Part shown: positions 8,875 to 19,226 of the stretch, piece by piece | How positions within the stretch are numbered: position 1 is the first letter of the stretch | Layout: every line of letters begins with the position of its first letter | Assembly (NCBI GenBank): GCA_028873125.1 | Contig: JAGWMQ010000020.1 | Location: 1 to 37,597 of the forward strand | Origin: Verrucomicrobiota bacterium | GTDB lineage: Bacteria; Verrucomicrobiota; Verrucomicrobiia; Limisphaerales; UBA11358 | DNA length: 37,597 nucleotides | Direction of reading: 5' to 3' | Made by a program: the position numbers and the translations under genes | The notes under the pieces: model-generated | What the model was told of the DNA's origin: nothing | The model's database searches: none | What the model saw: only the letters and a program-made list of their open reading frames with translations

Positions 8875-8963
8875 GCAGGTGGGGCGCGTCACTCCGTGCG
8901 CGCGGTCTTGGACCAAAGCCTCTCCTTTCCTGTGTGCGGCGCGCAGAGGACTGCGCGCCCTAC
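8875..8963 (+). repeat. Dispersed hairpin repeat, copy A
   Basis: GCAGGTGGGGCGCGTCACTCCGTGCGCGC...GGCGCGCAGAGGACTGCGCGCCCTAC; about 25-nt imperfect inverted arms; second copy at 29497-29584. Confidence 0.7.
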
Positions 8964-9159
8964 CCGCCGATTCATGGGGAATACACTTGCCTCAGAGGTG
9001 TGGTGGGACCCCGCCTCGCGTCCGGTCCTTTGCGCGCGTGTCACCGGCCGGAAAGCTCGAAGGAGCCGGAGCGCTCGGGGTTTTCCGCGAGGGCGCGAAA
9101 AACCGCACGCGAGGCGCGCGCGCTCCCCGTTTCCAATCGGGATTCGGAGCCGGACCGGC

Positions 9160-9780
9160 TCACCCGGCGTCTTCGCCCAGTTCCACGTTCCAGTAGGCGA
9201 GGTCAATGAAGTGTTTCCAACTGTCGTGCCGGTGCAGGCTGAAATTGATCTGCACGAAGGGCCGCCACTTGGGCCGCTTGGGCTTGCGGATCAGATGCAG
9301 CCCGGCCTCCGCCGGCGTGCGGTTGGCCTTCTGGGTGTTGCACTCGACGCAGGAGCAGACGATGTTCTCCCACGTGGTTGGCCCGCCGCGGTCGCGCGGA
9401 ATGACGTGGTCCAGGTTCAAATCGCTGCGCTCGAAGACGCGCCCGCAATACTGGCAGGTGTTCTTGTCGCGCTCAAAGATGTTGTGCCGGGTGAACTTGA
9501 CCTCCTTCTTGGGCAGCCGGTCGTAGATCAGCAGCAGGATGATGCGCGGCACGCGGATGCGAAAGGAAATGGTGCGGACGGAATCCTCGTGCGGAGCCTG
9601 CCGGGACAGATCACGCCATTGGTCGAAGCTGAAGGTGCGGAAGGAACCATCGGCCTCGCTCAACACCGCCTGGGCGTGGCCTTGAAACAACAGCGTCAGC
9701 GCGCGCCGGGTGGTGCAGACGTTGACCGCCTGCCACAGCCGGTTCAGAACAAGCACATGTTGGTTGAGCGCGCTGTTCAT
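9160..9780 (-). CDS. HNH endonuclease family protein
   Basis: FERDKNTCQYCGRVFERSDLNLDHVIPRDRGGPTTWENIVCSCVECNTQKANRTP is a canonical HNH with zinc-binding CxxC pairs. Confidence 0.92.
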   Translation of the reverse strand: MNSALNQHVLVLNRLWQAVNVCTTRRALTLLFQGHAQAVLSEADGSFRTFSFDQWRDLSRQAPHEDSVRTISFRIRVPRIILLLIYDRLPKKEVKFTRHNIFERDKNTCQYCGRVFERSDLNLDHVIPRDRGGPTTWENIVCSCVECNTQKANRTPAEAGLHLIRKPKRPKWRPFVQINFSLHRHDSWKHFIDLAYWNVELGEDAG

Positions 9781-10157
9781 GGCGCAATGGCCGGAAACTA
9801 GCAAAAACGCCCGTGCCGGTCAATGGAGGAACACCTCCGGCAAAGGTTCCGCAAGGTGGTTTGGGTTTCCGGTATGGCGGCGCCCTCGTGGCCCTCCCAA
9901 TCTCCAGCCATCACCCAAATCCAGTTTTGCTCCGTTTCCTCCCGCTTCCATCCTTGTCCCACGCGCTGGCGTGGCCTCCACCGTTACTGCGAATGGAGTG
10001 GCGCCGGTCCTTGGACAATGAATGTTGTCACTTTGGCAAAATATGTGGGGGAGATGTGGGCTTTGGGGGGTTATGCTGGTTTCCAGTGGGTCGCAGACGC
10101 CCGGGCGGGGGCAATCCGATCGCCGCCCGCGCGCGACCGGAGCTTTCAATTTCAAAA

Positions 10158-13100
10158 ATGAGCGCATCAAAGACCGGCGGCAACGGCCGCACATCCGTTT
10201 TCAAGACTCTTGACGGAAATGAAGCCGCCGCCTACGTCGCCTACCGGCTCAACGAGGTCATGGCGATTTATCCCATCACGCCCTCTTCGCCCATCGCCGA
10301 GTGGTGTGACCAATGGGCCTCCGAAGGCCGGAAAAATCTCTGGGGCGCCGTCCCGGCCATCGTGGAAATGCAGAGCGAAGGCGGCGCGGCGGGGGCGGTG
10401 CACGGGGCGCTCCAGACCGGTTCGATCAGCACCACGTTCACCGCGTCGCAGGGGTTGTTGCTGATGATCCCAAACATGTTCAAGATCGCCGGCGAGCTGC
10501 TGCCGACGGTGTTTCACGTGACGGCGCGGACGGTGGCCACGCACGCCCTGTCCATCTTCGGCGACCACAGCGACGTGATGGCCTGCCGCGCCACGGGCTG
10601 GGGAATGCTCGCCGCGGCGTCGGTGCAGGAGACGATGGATTTCGCCTTGATTTCACAGGCGGCGGCGCTGCGGGCGCGGCTGCCCTTCATTCACTTCTTC
10701 GACGGTTTCCGCACCTCGCACGAGGTCTCCAAAATCGAGATGGTGGACGAGGCGGACATGCGCGCGCTGATTGACGATCAATTGATCGCCGCGGTTCGCG
10801 CGCGCGCCCTGTCGCCCGACCGGCCGACGCTGCGCGGCACGGCGCAGAATCCCGATGCCTTTTTCCAGGGACGCGAGGCGGCAAACCCCGTCTATGCCGC
10901 CTGCCCGGATGCGGTGCAAAAAGTCATGGACGAATTCGCCGAACGCACGGGGCGGCAGTACCATTTGTTCGATTATGTGGGCGCGCCGGACGCCGAGCGC
11001 GTCCTGGTGCTGATGGGGTCGGGCTGCGAGACGGCGCACGAGACGGTGGAACATCTGAACCGGCGCGGCGCGCGGCTGGGTCTGCTCAAGGTGCGGCTCT
11101 ATCGGCCGTTTGACGGACGGCGGCTGGTCGAGGCGCTGCCGCGTTCGGTCAAGGCCATCGCGGTTCTGGACCGCACCAAGGAGCCGGGCGCGGCGGGCGA
11201 GCCGTTGTATCAGGATTGCCTGGCGGCGCTGCTCGAAGGCATGGCGAACCAATGGGGCCGCCTGCAGTTCCTGCCCAAGGTCGTGGGCGGACGCTACGGA
11301 TTGTCCTCCAAGGAATTCACCCCCGCGATGGTCAAGGCCGTGTTTGACAACCTGGCCGCCGCCCCGCCGAAAAACCATTTCACCGTCGGCATCCACGACG
11401 ACGTTTCCGGCGCCAGCCTGCCGGTGGACGCGGCGTTCTCGACGGAATCCGACCGGGTCATCCGCGCCGTCTTTTACGGTCTGGGCTCGGACGGCACGGT
11501 GGGGGCGAACAAGAATTCCATCAAAATCATCGGCGAGGAGACGGACAATTACGCGCAGGGCTATTTCGTTTATGACTCGAAGAAATCCGGCAGCATGACC
11601 GTCTCCCACCTGCGCTTCGGGCCGGAGCCGATCCGCTCCATCTACTTGATTTCGCGGGCGAATTTCGCCGCCTGTCACCAGCCGGGTTTCCTGGAGCGTT
11701 ACGACGTGTTGCGGACGCTCGTGCCGGGCGGGACGTTCCTGCTGAACTCGCCGCATCCCAAGGAAACCGTCTGGTCGAAGCTGCCGACCCCGGTGCAGAA
11801 GGCGTTGCTGGCCCGGCAGGCGAAGTTCTTCGTGATTGACGCCGCCCGGGTCGCCAGAGAGAGCGGCATGGGCGGGCGCATCAACACCATCATGCAGGTC
11901 TGTTTCTTCGCCTTGTCGGGCGTGCTGCCCAAAGCCGACGCGATTGCGGCCATCAAAAATTCCATCCAGAAGACCTACGGCAAAAAAGGCGCGGAAGTGG
12001 TCCAGATGAATTTGAAGGCGGTGGACAACACGCTGGCGCATCTGCACGAAGTGCCGCTGGACGGCCTCCAGGCGGACGGCGCGGGCGATCTGCTCCCGCC
12101 GGTTTCGCCCGATGCGCCGGAATTCGTCCGTCAGGTGCTCGGTCCGCTAGTCGCCGGCCTGGGCGACGAGGCGCCGGTGAGCGCGTTCCCGGTGGACGGC
12201 ACATTTCCGACGGGGACGGCCCAATACGAAAAGCGCAATCTGGCCTTTGAAATTCCGGTCTGGGACGAGGGCATTTGCATTCAATGCTTGAAATGCGTGG
12301 CCATCTGTCCGCACGCGACGATTCGCGCCAAGGTGTGTGAGCCGGAAAAACTCGCCGGCGCGCCCGCGACGTTCAAGTCCGCCGCCTCGCGCGCGCCGGA
12401 GTGGAAGGGGCGGCGGTTCACGCTGCAAGTCGCGCCGGAGGACTGCACCGGTTGCGCGTTGTGCGTGAACGTGTGCCCGGTCAAGAACAAAACGGAGGCC
12501 AGGCTCAAAGCCATCAACATGCGTCCGCAGGCGCCGTTGCGCGCGGCGGAGCGCGAGAACTGGCAATTTTTCCTGAACCTCCCGGAACCGGACCGGCGCG
12601 CGCTCAAGACCACGCAACTGCGCCAGCAACAACTCCAGCGCCCGCTCTTCGAGTTTTCCGGGGCCTGCGCCGGCTGCGGCGAAACCCCCTACCTCAAGAT
12701 GCTCACGCAGTTGTTCGGCGACCGCCTGGTCGTCGCCAACGCGACGGGTTGCTCCTCGATTTACGGCGGCAACCTGCCCACAACGCCCTACGCCCGAAAT
12801 GCGGAGGGCCGCGGACCGGCCTGGTGCAACTCGCTCTTCGAGGACAACGCCGAATTCGGCCTGGGCTTCCGTGTTTCCATTGACCAGCAGCGCGGCCTGG
12901 CCGCCGCGCTCCTGAAAAAGCTCGCGCCGCAAATCGGCGAGGATCTGGCGGCGGGCATTCTCAACGCCAGCCAGAACGACGAGGCGGACATCTGCGAGCA
13001 GCGCGGACGTGTCGCGGCCTTGAAGGAAAATTTGCGGACGCTCGGTGCGCCGGAGGCCCGGAGGCTTTTGGGCTTGGCGGATCAACTGGTCAAAAAAAGC

Positions 13101-13807
13101 GTCTGGATTGTCGGCGGCGACGGCTGGGCCTACGACATCGGCTACGGCGGTCTGGACCACGTGCTGGCCGGCGGGCGCGACGTGAACGCGCTGGTGCTCG
13201 ACACCGAAGTTTATTCCAACACGGGGGGTCAGATGAGCAAATCCACGCCGCGCGGCGCGGTGGCCAAGTTTGCCGCCGGCGGCAAACCGGCGGGCAAGAA
13301 GGACCTGGGCCTCATCGCCATGACGTACGGCCACATTTACGTGGCCAGCGTGGCCATGGGCGCGAAGGACGAGCAAACGCTCAGGGCCTTCCTCGAGGCG
13401 GAATCCTATCCCGGTCCTTCGCTCATCATTGCCTACAGCCATTGCATCGCCCACGGCATCGCGCTGGACGCGGGCGTGGGGGCGCGCCAGCAAAAACTGG
13501 CGGTGGATTCGGGGCAATGGCTGCTGTATCGCTTCGACCCCCGGCGCGCCGAACGCGGCGAGAACCCGCTGCAACTGGATTCGCCGCCGGCCAGAATCCC
13601 GGTGCGCGAGTATCTGCTTTCGGAGAACCGGTTCAAGATGCTCACCCAGAGCCGGCCCGACGACGCCAGGAAACTGTTCGCGCAGGCGCAGGCCGACGTC
13701 GAGCGCCGGTGGCGATTTTATCAGTTTCTGCAAACGCGCGATTTCAGGTCCGCGATCGAGGCGGCGGGAGCGGCGGCCAAACCGCCCGCCACGGTGGAGC
13801 AACTGCC

Positions 13808-13811
<4 letters not shown>
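10158..13811 (+). CDS. nifJ: Pyruvate:ferredoxin (flavodoxin) oxidoreductase
   Basis: AAYVAYRLNEVMAIYPITPSSPIAEWCDQW; GDHSDVMACRATGWGMLAAASVQE; ferredoxin motifs CIQCLKCVAICPHA and CTGCALCVNVCPVKN; CAGCGETPY; TGCSSIYGGNLP; LVLDTEVYSNTGGQMSKSTPRGAVAKFA. Confidence 0.97.
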
Positions 13812-14839
<1,028 letters not shown>

Positions 14840-14933
14840 CCAACCGGCGCCCGCCCCACAAACCCGGCCAAGTTCGGCGAAAGTTTCCCATTGAGAATCA
14901 GCGGCTCATGCTTAAATTGTCGGCCGGAGAAGC

Positions 14934-16436
14934 GTGGTGAAATCCGAGGTTGCCTTTGAACTGCCCGCGGCGGGCCAGCCCATGTTGCTGGTCAACGCCG
15001 CCGCCCAGGTGCTGCGGTCCAATGCCGCGGCCCAGAAGATCTTCGGCGCGGCGCTGCAAGGCAAGGCGATGTCGCTGGAGGCCATCTGGTCGCCGGACAA
15101 CACGGCCACCGTGCCGGCACTGCTTTCGGATCCGGCCGGGATTCCGCCCCCGGGGACGGTCTGCGGATTTCGAACGGCCGACGGGACGGTGCGGCGTTTT
15201 TCGGTTTCGCTCTGTCCATTCCAGAGCGGGGCGGACCCGCTGTACGTCGTCCAACTCTTCCCCGAAGCCCGTCCGGCCACCGGCGCCCCGGAGCCCGACG
15301 ACGCCGGCGTGCAACGGCAGAAGCTGGAATGCGCGCTGCAACTGGCCCGGACGGTGGCGCTGGATTTCAACAACGCGCTGACCAGCATTCTGGGGCACAC
15401 CTCGTTGCTGTTGAGCAAGACGGAGCCGGCGCATCCCTGGCGGCGTTCGCTGCTGGAAGTGGAAAAATCGGCGGCGCGCGCGGCGGAGATCGCCCACGAA
15501 CTGGCCGCGTTCAGCCGGGCGGAAAAGGACGTGCGCCGCCAACCGCCCGGCAACCTCAACATGGTGGCGCAGCGGTGCGTGGAATTCTTTCAAAACCAGC
15601 CGGCGCCCAAGGTGGAGTGGCAGGTGCGGCTGGAGCGGCAACTGTTCGAAGCCCGGTTCGACGAGGCCAAGGTCCAGCAGGCCCTGACCAAGGTTCTGGA
15701 GAACGCGGTGGAGGCCTGCAACGGCGGGGCGCGGGTGGCGGTGGAATCGCGCAACGTGGTCCTGACCGAGCCGACCCAGGACCGCAACGCGCATTTGTCG
15801 GCGGGCGCCCACGTGTGCCTGGAAGTCACCGACAACGGCAGCGGGATCTCCCCGGAAATTCTGTCGCGGATTTTCGAGCCGTTCTTCACGACCAAGAAGA
15901 ATCACCGCGGTCTGGGGCTGGCCTGGGTTTACGGCATCATCACCAACCACGGCGGCGGCGTGGCCGTTTCCAGCCAGCCGGGCGAAGGCACGTCCGTGCG
16001 CCTGTATCTGCCGGCGGAGAAGCGGGTCGCCAGCCCGATTCCCGAGGGCGAAGGGGGCTGGCGCGGCTCGGAATCCATCCTGGTCGTGGACGACGAAGGC
16101 GTGTTGTTGACGATGGCCGAGACCATCCTGAGCGATTACGGCTACCGGGTGTTGACGGCCGACAGCGGGCGCAAGGCATTGGCCATCCTGTCGCGCGACA
16201 AGGATACGGTGGACTTGGTGGTGACGGACTTGGTGATGCCGGGAATGGGCGGACGCGAACTGGTGGAGCGCATCCGGCAGATGTCCCCCCGCACGCCCAT
16301 CCTCTGCACCAGCGGCTGCCTCCCGCCGAATGAGAAGCAGCAGTTCGGCACCGCCTATTTGCAAAAGCCTTTTACGAGCGCGGACCTGCTGCGCAAAGTG
16401 CGGCAGGCCCTGCGCCCCACAACAAGTGTTGACTAA
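14934..16436 (+). CDS. PAS / histidine kinase / receiver hybrid
   Basis: PAS-like N-terminus; DHp ALDFNNALTSILGHTSLLL; ATPase boxes ENAVEA, DNGSGI, GLGLAWVYGIITNHGG; receiver ILVVDDEGVLL..DLVVTDLVMPGMGG..LQKPF. Confidence 0.88.
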   Translation: MVKSEVAFELPAAGQPMLLVNAAAQVLRSNAAAQKIFGAALQGKAMSLEAIWSPDNTATVPALLSDPAGIPPPGTVCGFRTADGTVRRFSVSLCPFQSGADPLYVVQLFPEARPATGAPEPDDAGVQRQKLECALQLARTVALDFNNALTSILGHTSLLLSKTEPAHPWRRSLLEVEKSAARAAEIAHELAAFSRAEKDVRRQPPGNLNMVAQRCVEFFQNQPAPKVEWQVRLERQLFEARFDEAKVQQALTKVLENAVEACNGGARVAVESRNVVLTEPTQDRNAHLSAGAHVCLEVTDNGSGISPEILSRIFEPFFTTKKNHRGLGLAWVYGIITNHGGGVAVSSQPGEGTSVRLYLPAEKRVASPIPEGEGGWRGSESILVVDDEGVLLTMAETILSDYGYRVLTADSGRKALAILSRDKDTVDLVVTDLVMPGMGGRELVERIRQMSPRTPILCTSGCLPPNEKQQFGTAYLQKPFTSADLLRKVRQALRPTTSVD

Positions 16437-16467
16437 TGAGCCGCGTTCGTATTTAATTCTTCAAATT

Positions 16468-17346
16468 ATGCAAATTGAAAGTCTCAAAGTGTTCTGCGAC
16501 CTGGCCGAGACCGAGAGTTTCACCAAGGCCGCCCAAATCAACGGCGTCACTCAATCGGCGGTGAGCCAGCAAATCAGCACCTTGGAGCGCCTCTTCAAAT
16601 CACTCCTCATCGAACGCAGCAAAAAGAGATTTCGTCTGACGCGGGAGGGCCAGGTCCTCTATGATTACAGCAAGCAGATCATTCAGACCTATGAATCCCT
16701 CCACAGCAAGTTGCAGGAAATCAAGGACATCATTTCCGGCACCATCCGGGTGGCCACCATTTACAGCATCGGCCTCCACGACCTGCCGCCCTACATCAAG
16801 AAATTCCTGAAGGATTATCCGACGGTGAACGTCCATGTCGAATACCGCCGGGCCAACCAGGTGTATGAGGACGTGCTGGGCAACGTGGTGGACATCGGCC
16901 TGGTCGCCTATCCGCAGCGCCACGTCAAGCTCGAAACCGTTGCGCTCCGCAAGGACACGATGGTGCTCATCTGCCATCCCCAGCATCCCTTCGCCAAACA
17001 GAAGGGCGTCAAGCTCAAGGCGCTCGCCGGCCAGAAATTCATCGGCTTCGAGCCGGACATTCCCACGCGCAAGGCCCTGGACAAGATCCTGCGGGAGCAC
17101 GGGGTGCATGTGGAAAACGTGATGGAGTTCGACAACATCGAGACCGTCAAGCGCGCGGTGGAAATTGACGCGGGGGTCTCCATCGTGCCGCAGGGGACCG
17201 TCCTGCAGGAAATCCACAATCAGACCCTGGCCGCCGTGCCCTTGGACGACGGCAGTTACTTCCGTCCCCTCGGCGCCATTTACAAGAAGAAGAAGGTCCT
17301 CTCGCCGGCCATGAAACAGTTCCTGGCCATCCTGAAAGAGGGCTGA
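16468..17346 (+). CDS. LysR-family transcriptional regulator
   Basis: MQIESLKVFCDLAETESFTKAAQINGVTQSAVSQQISTLERLFKSLLIERSKKRFRLTREGQVLYDYSKQI HTH followed by a substrate-binding domain. Confidence 0.95.
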   Translation: MQIESLKVFCDLAETESFTKAAQINGVTQSAVSQQISTLERLFKSLLIERSKKRFRLTREGQVLYDYSKQIIQTYESLHSKLQEIKDIISGTIRVATIYSIGLHDLPPYIKKFLKDYPTVNVHVEYRRANQVYEDVLGNVVDIGLVAYPQRHVKLETVALRKDTMVLICHPQHPFAKQKGVKLKALAGQKFIGFEPDIPTRKALDKILREHGVHVENVMEFDNIETVKRAVEIDAGVSIVPQGTVLQEIHNQTLAAVPLDDGSYFRPLGAIYKKKKVLSPAMKQFLAILKEG

Positions 17347-17379
17347 CCGCGTCGGGAAGGATTGGCCCGCCGACGCGGA

Positions 17380-18489
17380 TCACTTGAGCGCCGCCGGATT
17401 GAGCGGCTTCAGATCCCGGGGCACGAACAGGCCGTCCTTGCGGATCAGTTCGCCGTCGAGCCACACTTCGCCGCCGCCCCATTCGGGCCGCTGGATCAGC
17501 ACCATGTCCCAATGCACCGCCGAGCGGTTCCCGTTGTCGCATTCTTCGTAAGCCTGGCCGGGCGTGAAGTGCAGCGAGCCGGCGATCTTCTCATCGAACA
17601 GGATGTCGCACATCGGATTCAAGATGAACGGATTTAAACCCAGCGAAAATTCGCCGACGAACCGCGCGCCGGCGTCCGTGTCCAGAATTTCGTTCAGTCG
17701 CCGGGAATTGTTCGCGGTGGCCGACCGGATTCTGCCGTCCTCGAACTCCAGCCGGACGTTTTCGAATTTCGCGCCCGAATAAATGGTCGGCGTGTTAAAG
17801 TGGATCACGCCGTTGACCGAATCCTTCACCGGGCATGAATACACCTCGCCGTCGGGAATGTTGTGGTCGCCCCGGCATTTCTTGGCGCCGATGCCCTTGA
17901 TGCTGAAGGTCAGGTCGGTGTCTGGACCCTTGATGTGGACCCGGTCGGCGCGTTTCATGCGTCGCTCCAGCGGAACCATGGCGCGCGCCATCTTCGCGTA
18001 ATCCATCGTGCAAACGTCGAAATACAAATTTTCAAAGGCCTCGGTGCTCATGCCCGCCGCCTGCGCCATGCTGGGCGTGGGCCAGCGCAGGACGCACCAG
18101 CGCGTCTTGTTGACGCGCCAGTCCTGCACGGGCCGCAGGACGCGCGAATACAGCGACAGGCGGTCGCCCGGGACGTCGGCGTTTTCGCTGGCGTTGGCGC
18201 TGCCGCGCACGGCGATGTAGGCCTGCACCTTCTTCATGCGGAACAATTCGATGTCGCGGAGCAGCGCGGCGTGGTTTTCATCGGTCGCCAGGACAATTTC
18301 GCGCGAAACGCGGGTGTGGCGCACTTCGATGAGCGGGGTGCCGCCGGCGCCCCGCACCACGCGCATGAGTTCCAGCGAAAATTCATCGGGCGCGTCAATC
18401 ATGTCCAGCAGCACGCGGTCGCCCTTGCGGATTTTCGTGGAATAGCCCACCAGCAGCCTGGCCAGTTTCTGGTAACGCGGATCGGTCAT
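17380..18489 (-). CDS. M29-family aminopeptidase
   Basis: GEVYSCPVKDSVNGVIHF, GARFVGEFSLGLNP, GSLHFTPGQAYEECDNGNRSAVHWDMV metal-ligand motif set. Confidence 0.88.
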   Translation of the reverse strand: MTDPRYQKLARLLVGYSTKIRKGDRVLLDMIDAPDEFSLELMRVVRGAGGTPLIEVRHTRVSREIVLATDENHAALLRDIELFRMKKVQAYIAVRGSANASENADVPGDRLSLYSRVLRPVQDWRVNKTRWCVLRWPTPSMAQAAGMSTEAFENLYFDVCTMDYAKMARAMVPLERRMKRADRVHIKGPDTDLTFSIKGIGAKKCRGDHNIPDGEVYSCPVKDSVNGVIHFNTPTIYSGAKFENVRLEFEDGRIRSATANNSRRLNEILDTDAGARFVGEFSLGLNPFILNPMCDILFDEKIAGSLHFTPGQAYEECDNGNRSAVHWDMVLIQRPEWGGGEVWLDGELIRKDGLFVPRDLKPLNPAALK

Positions 18490-18626
18490 GGACGGAGTTT
18501 CGAGTTCCAGGCTTCAAGTTTCAAGTTTCAAACGCGAAAGATTTGCCGCGCGAAGGAGCCGGGGACGGTGAAGAAGAAAAATTCGACCGCCAAGTTCGCA
18601 CCTTCCGCGCGACCGTCGGGTTGATT

Positions 18627-19087
18627 TCAAACGCGCGGCGGTTCTTCGCCATGTTCGGCGAACCATTGGCGGAGAAAAACCAAGTCGCCCGCGTCTTTTT
18701 CGCGGTGCGTAACGGCTTTCATTCGCCAAAGCAGTTGCGGTGAAGCGAATGGCATGGGCACGCCATCCACTTCGCGCACGACGACATCCTTTGCCGCCTC
18801 GTCCTAATCAATGCCCCCCGCCGAGCGCATCAAGTCCACAACAATTTCATCGCCGACGCGAATGACGTTGTATTGCAGCAATTCGCCGGGTTGGAGTTCG
18901 CGCGCGGCTCTGTCCGGCAATGTGGAAAGCGCGGAAAAGATTTTCGCCTCGTTCTCCGAGTCGGCGGCGACAATCAAACCAACCTCCAAGGCGCGCCGAT
19001 TGTAATTGGCCGCGCGGATGGCGAATCCGCCCACCGCGACGTATTTTGCGCCGCGCTGATTTAATGAAGTTTTTTGGACGCGGATTT
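18627..19087 (-). pseudogene. Nucleotidyltransferase-fold protein remnant (AbiEii-like), in-frame amber stop
   Basis: GAKYVAVGGFAIRAANYNRRALEVGLIVAADSENEAKIFSALSTLPDRA...VVDLMRSAGGID then TAG (18806-18804), then in-frame DEAAKDVVVREVDGVPMPFASPQLLWRMKAVTHREKDAGDLVFLRQWFAEHGEEPPRV* to the TGA at 18629-18627. Confidence 0.75.
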
Positions 19088-19140
19088 CACGAATTGTCGC
19101 GAATTCGAAAAATGTTAGGTGGAAATTCGCGCAATTCGTG
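19088..19140. repeat. Palindromic element (17-bp stem with one bulge)
   Basis: CACGAATTG(T)CGCGAATT ... AATTCGCGCAATTCGTG; paired 19088-19105 with 19124-19140. Confidence 0.7.
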
Positions 19141-19226
19141 TCTCGCTGCTTCATCCACGGCGCTTCATCGTTTCATCGAAAAGGATTGCCTTGAACGCGC
19201 CGGGCTTTCCAGAATCCAATTCCCTG

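Noticed and set aside
8803-9801. 332-aa plus-strand ORF
   Set aside because: Crosses hairpin repeat copy A and the antisense of the HNH nuclease; not a credible protein.
9813-10157. N-terminal 115-codon extension of the nifJ ORF
   Set aside because: Low-complexity translation; the canonical PFOR N-terminus begins at ATG 10158.
10653-12047. 464-aa minus-strand ORF opposite nifJ
   Set aside because: Antisense shadow ORF; low-complexity composition, no recognisable motif.
12147-13802. 551-aa minus-strand ORF opposite nifJ
   Set aside because: Shadow ORF of a GC-rich gene. The plus strand encodes unmistakable PFOR motifs; the minus translation is Arg/Gly/His-rich without domains.
14898-16364. 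488-aa minus-strand ORF opposite the histidine kinase
   Set aside because: Antisense of a gene with clear kinase and receiver motifs; no domain of its own.
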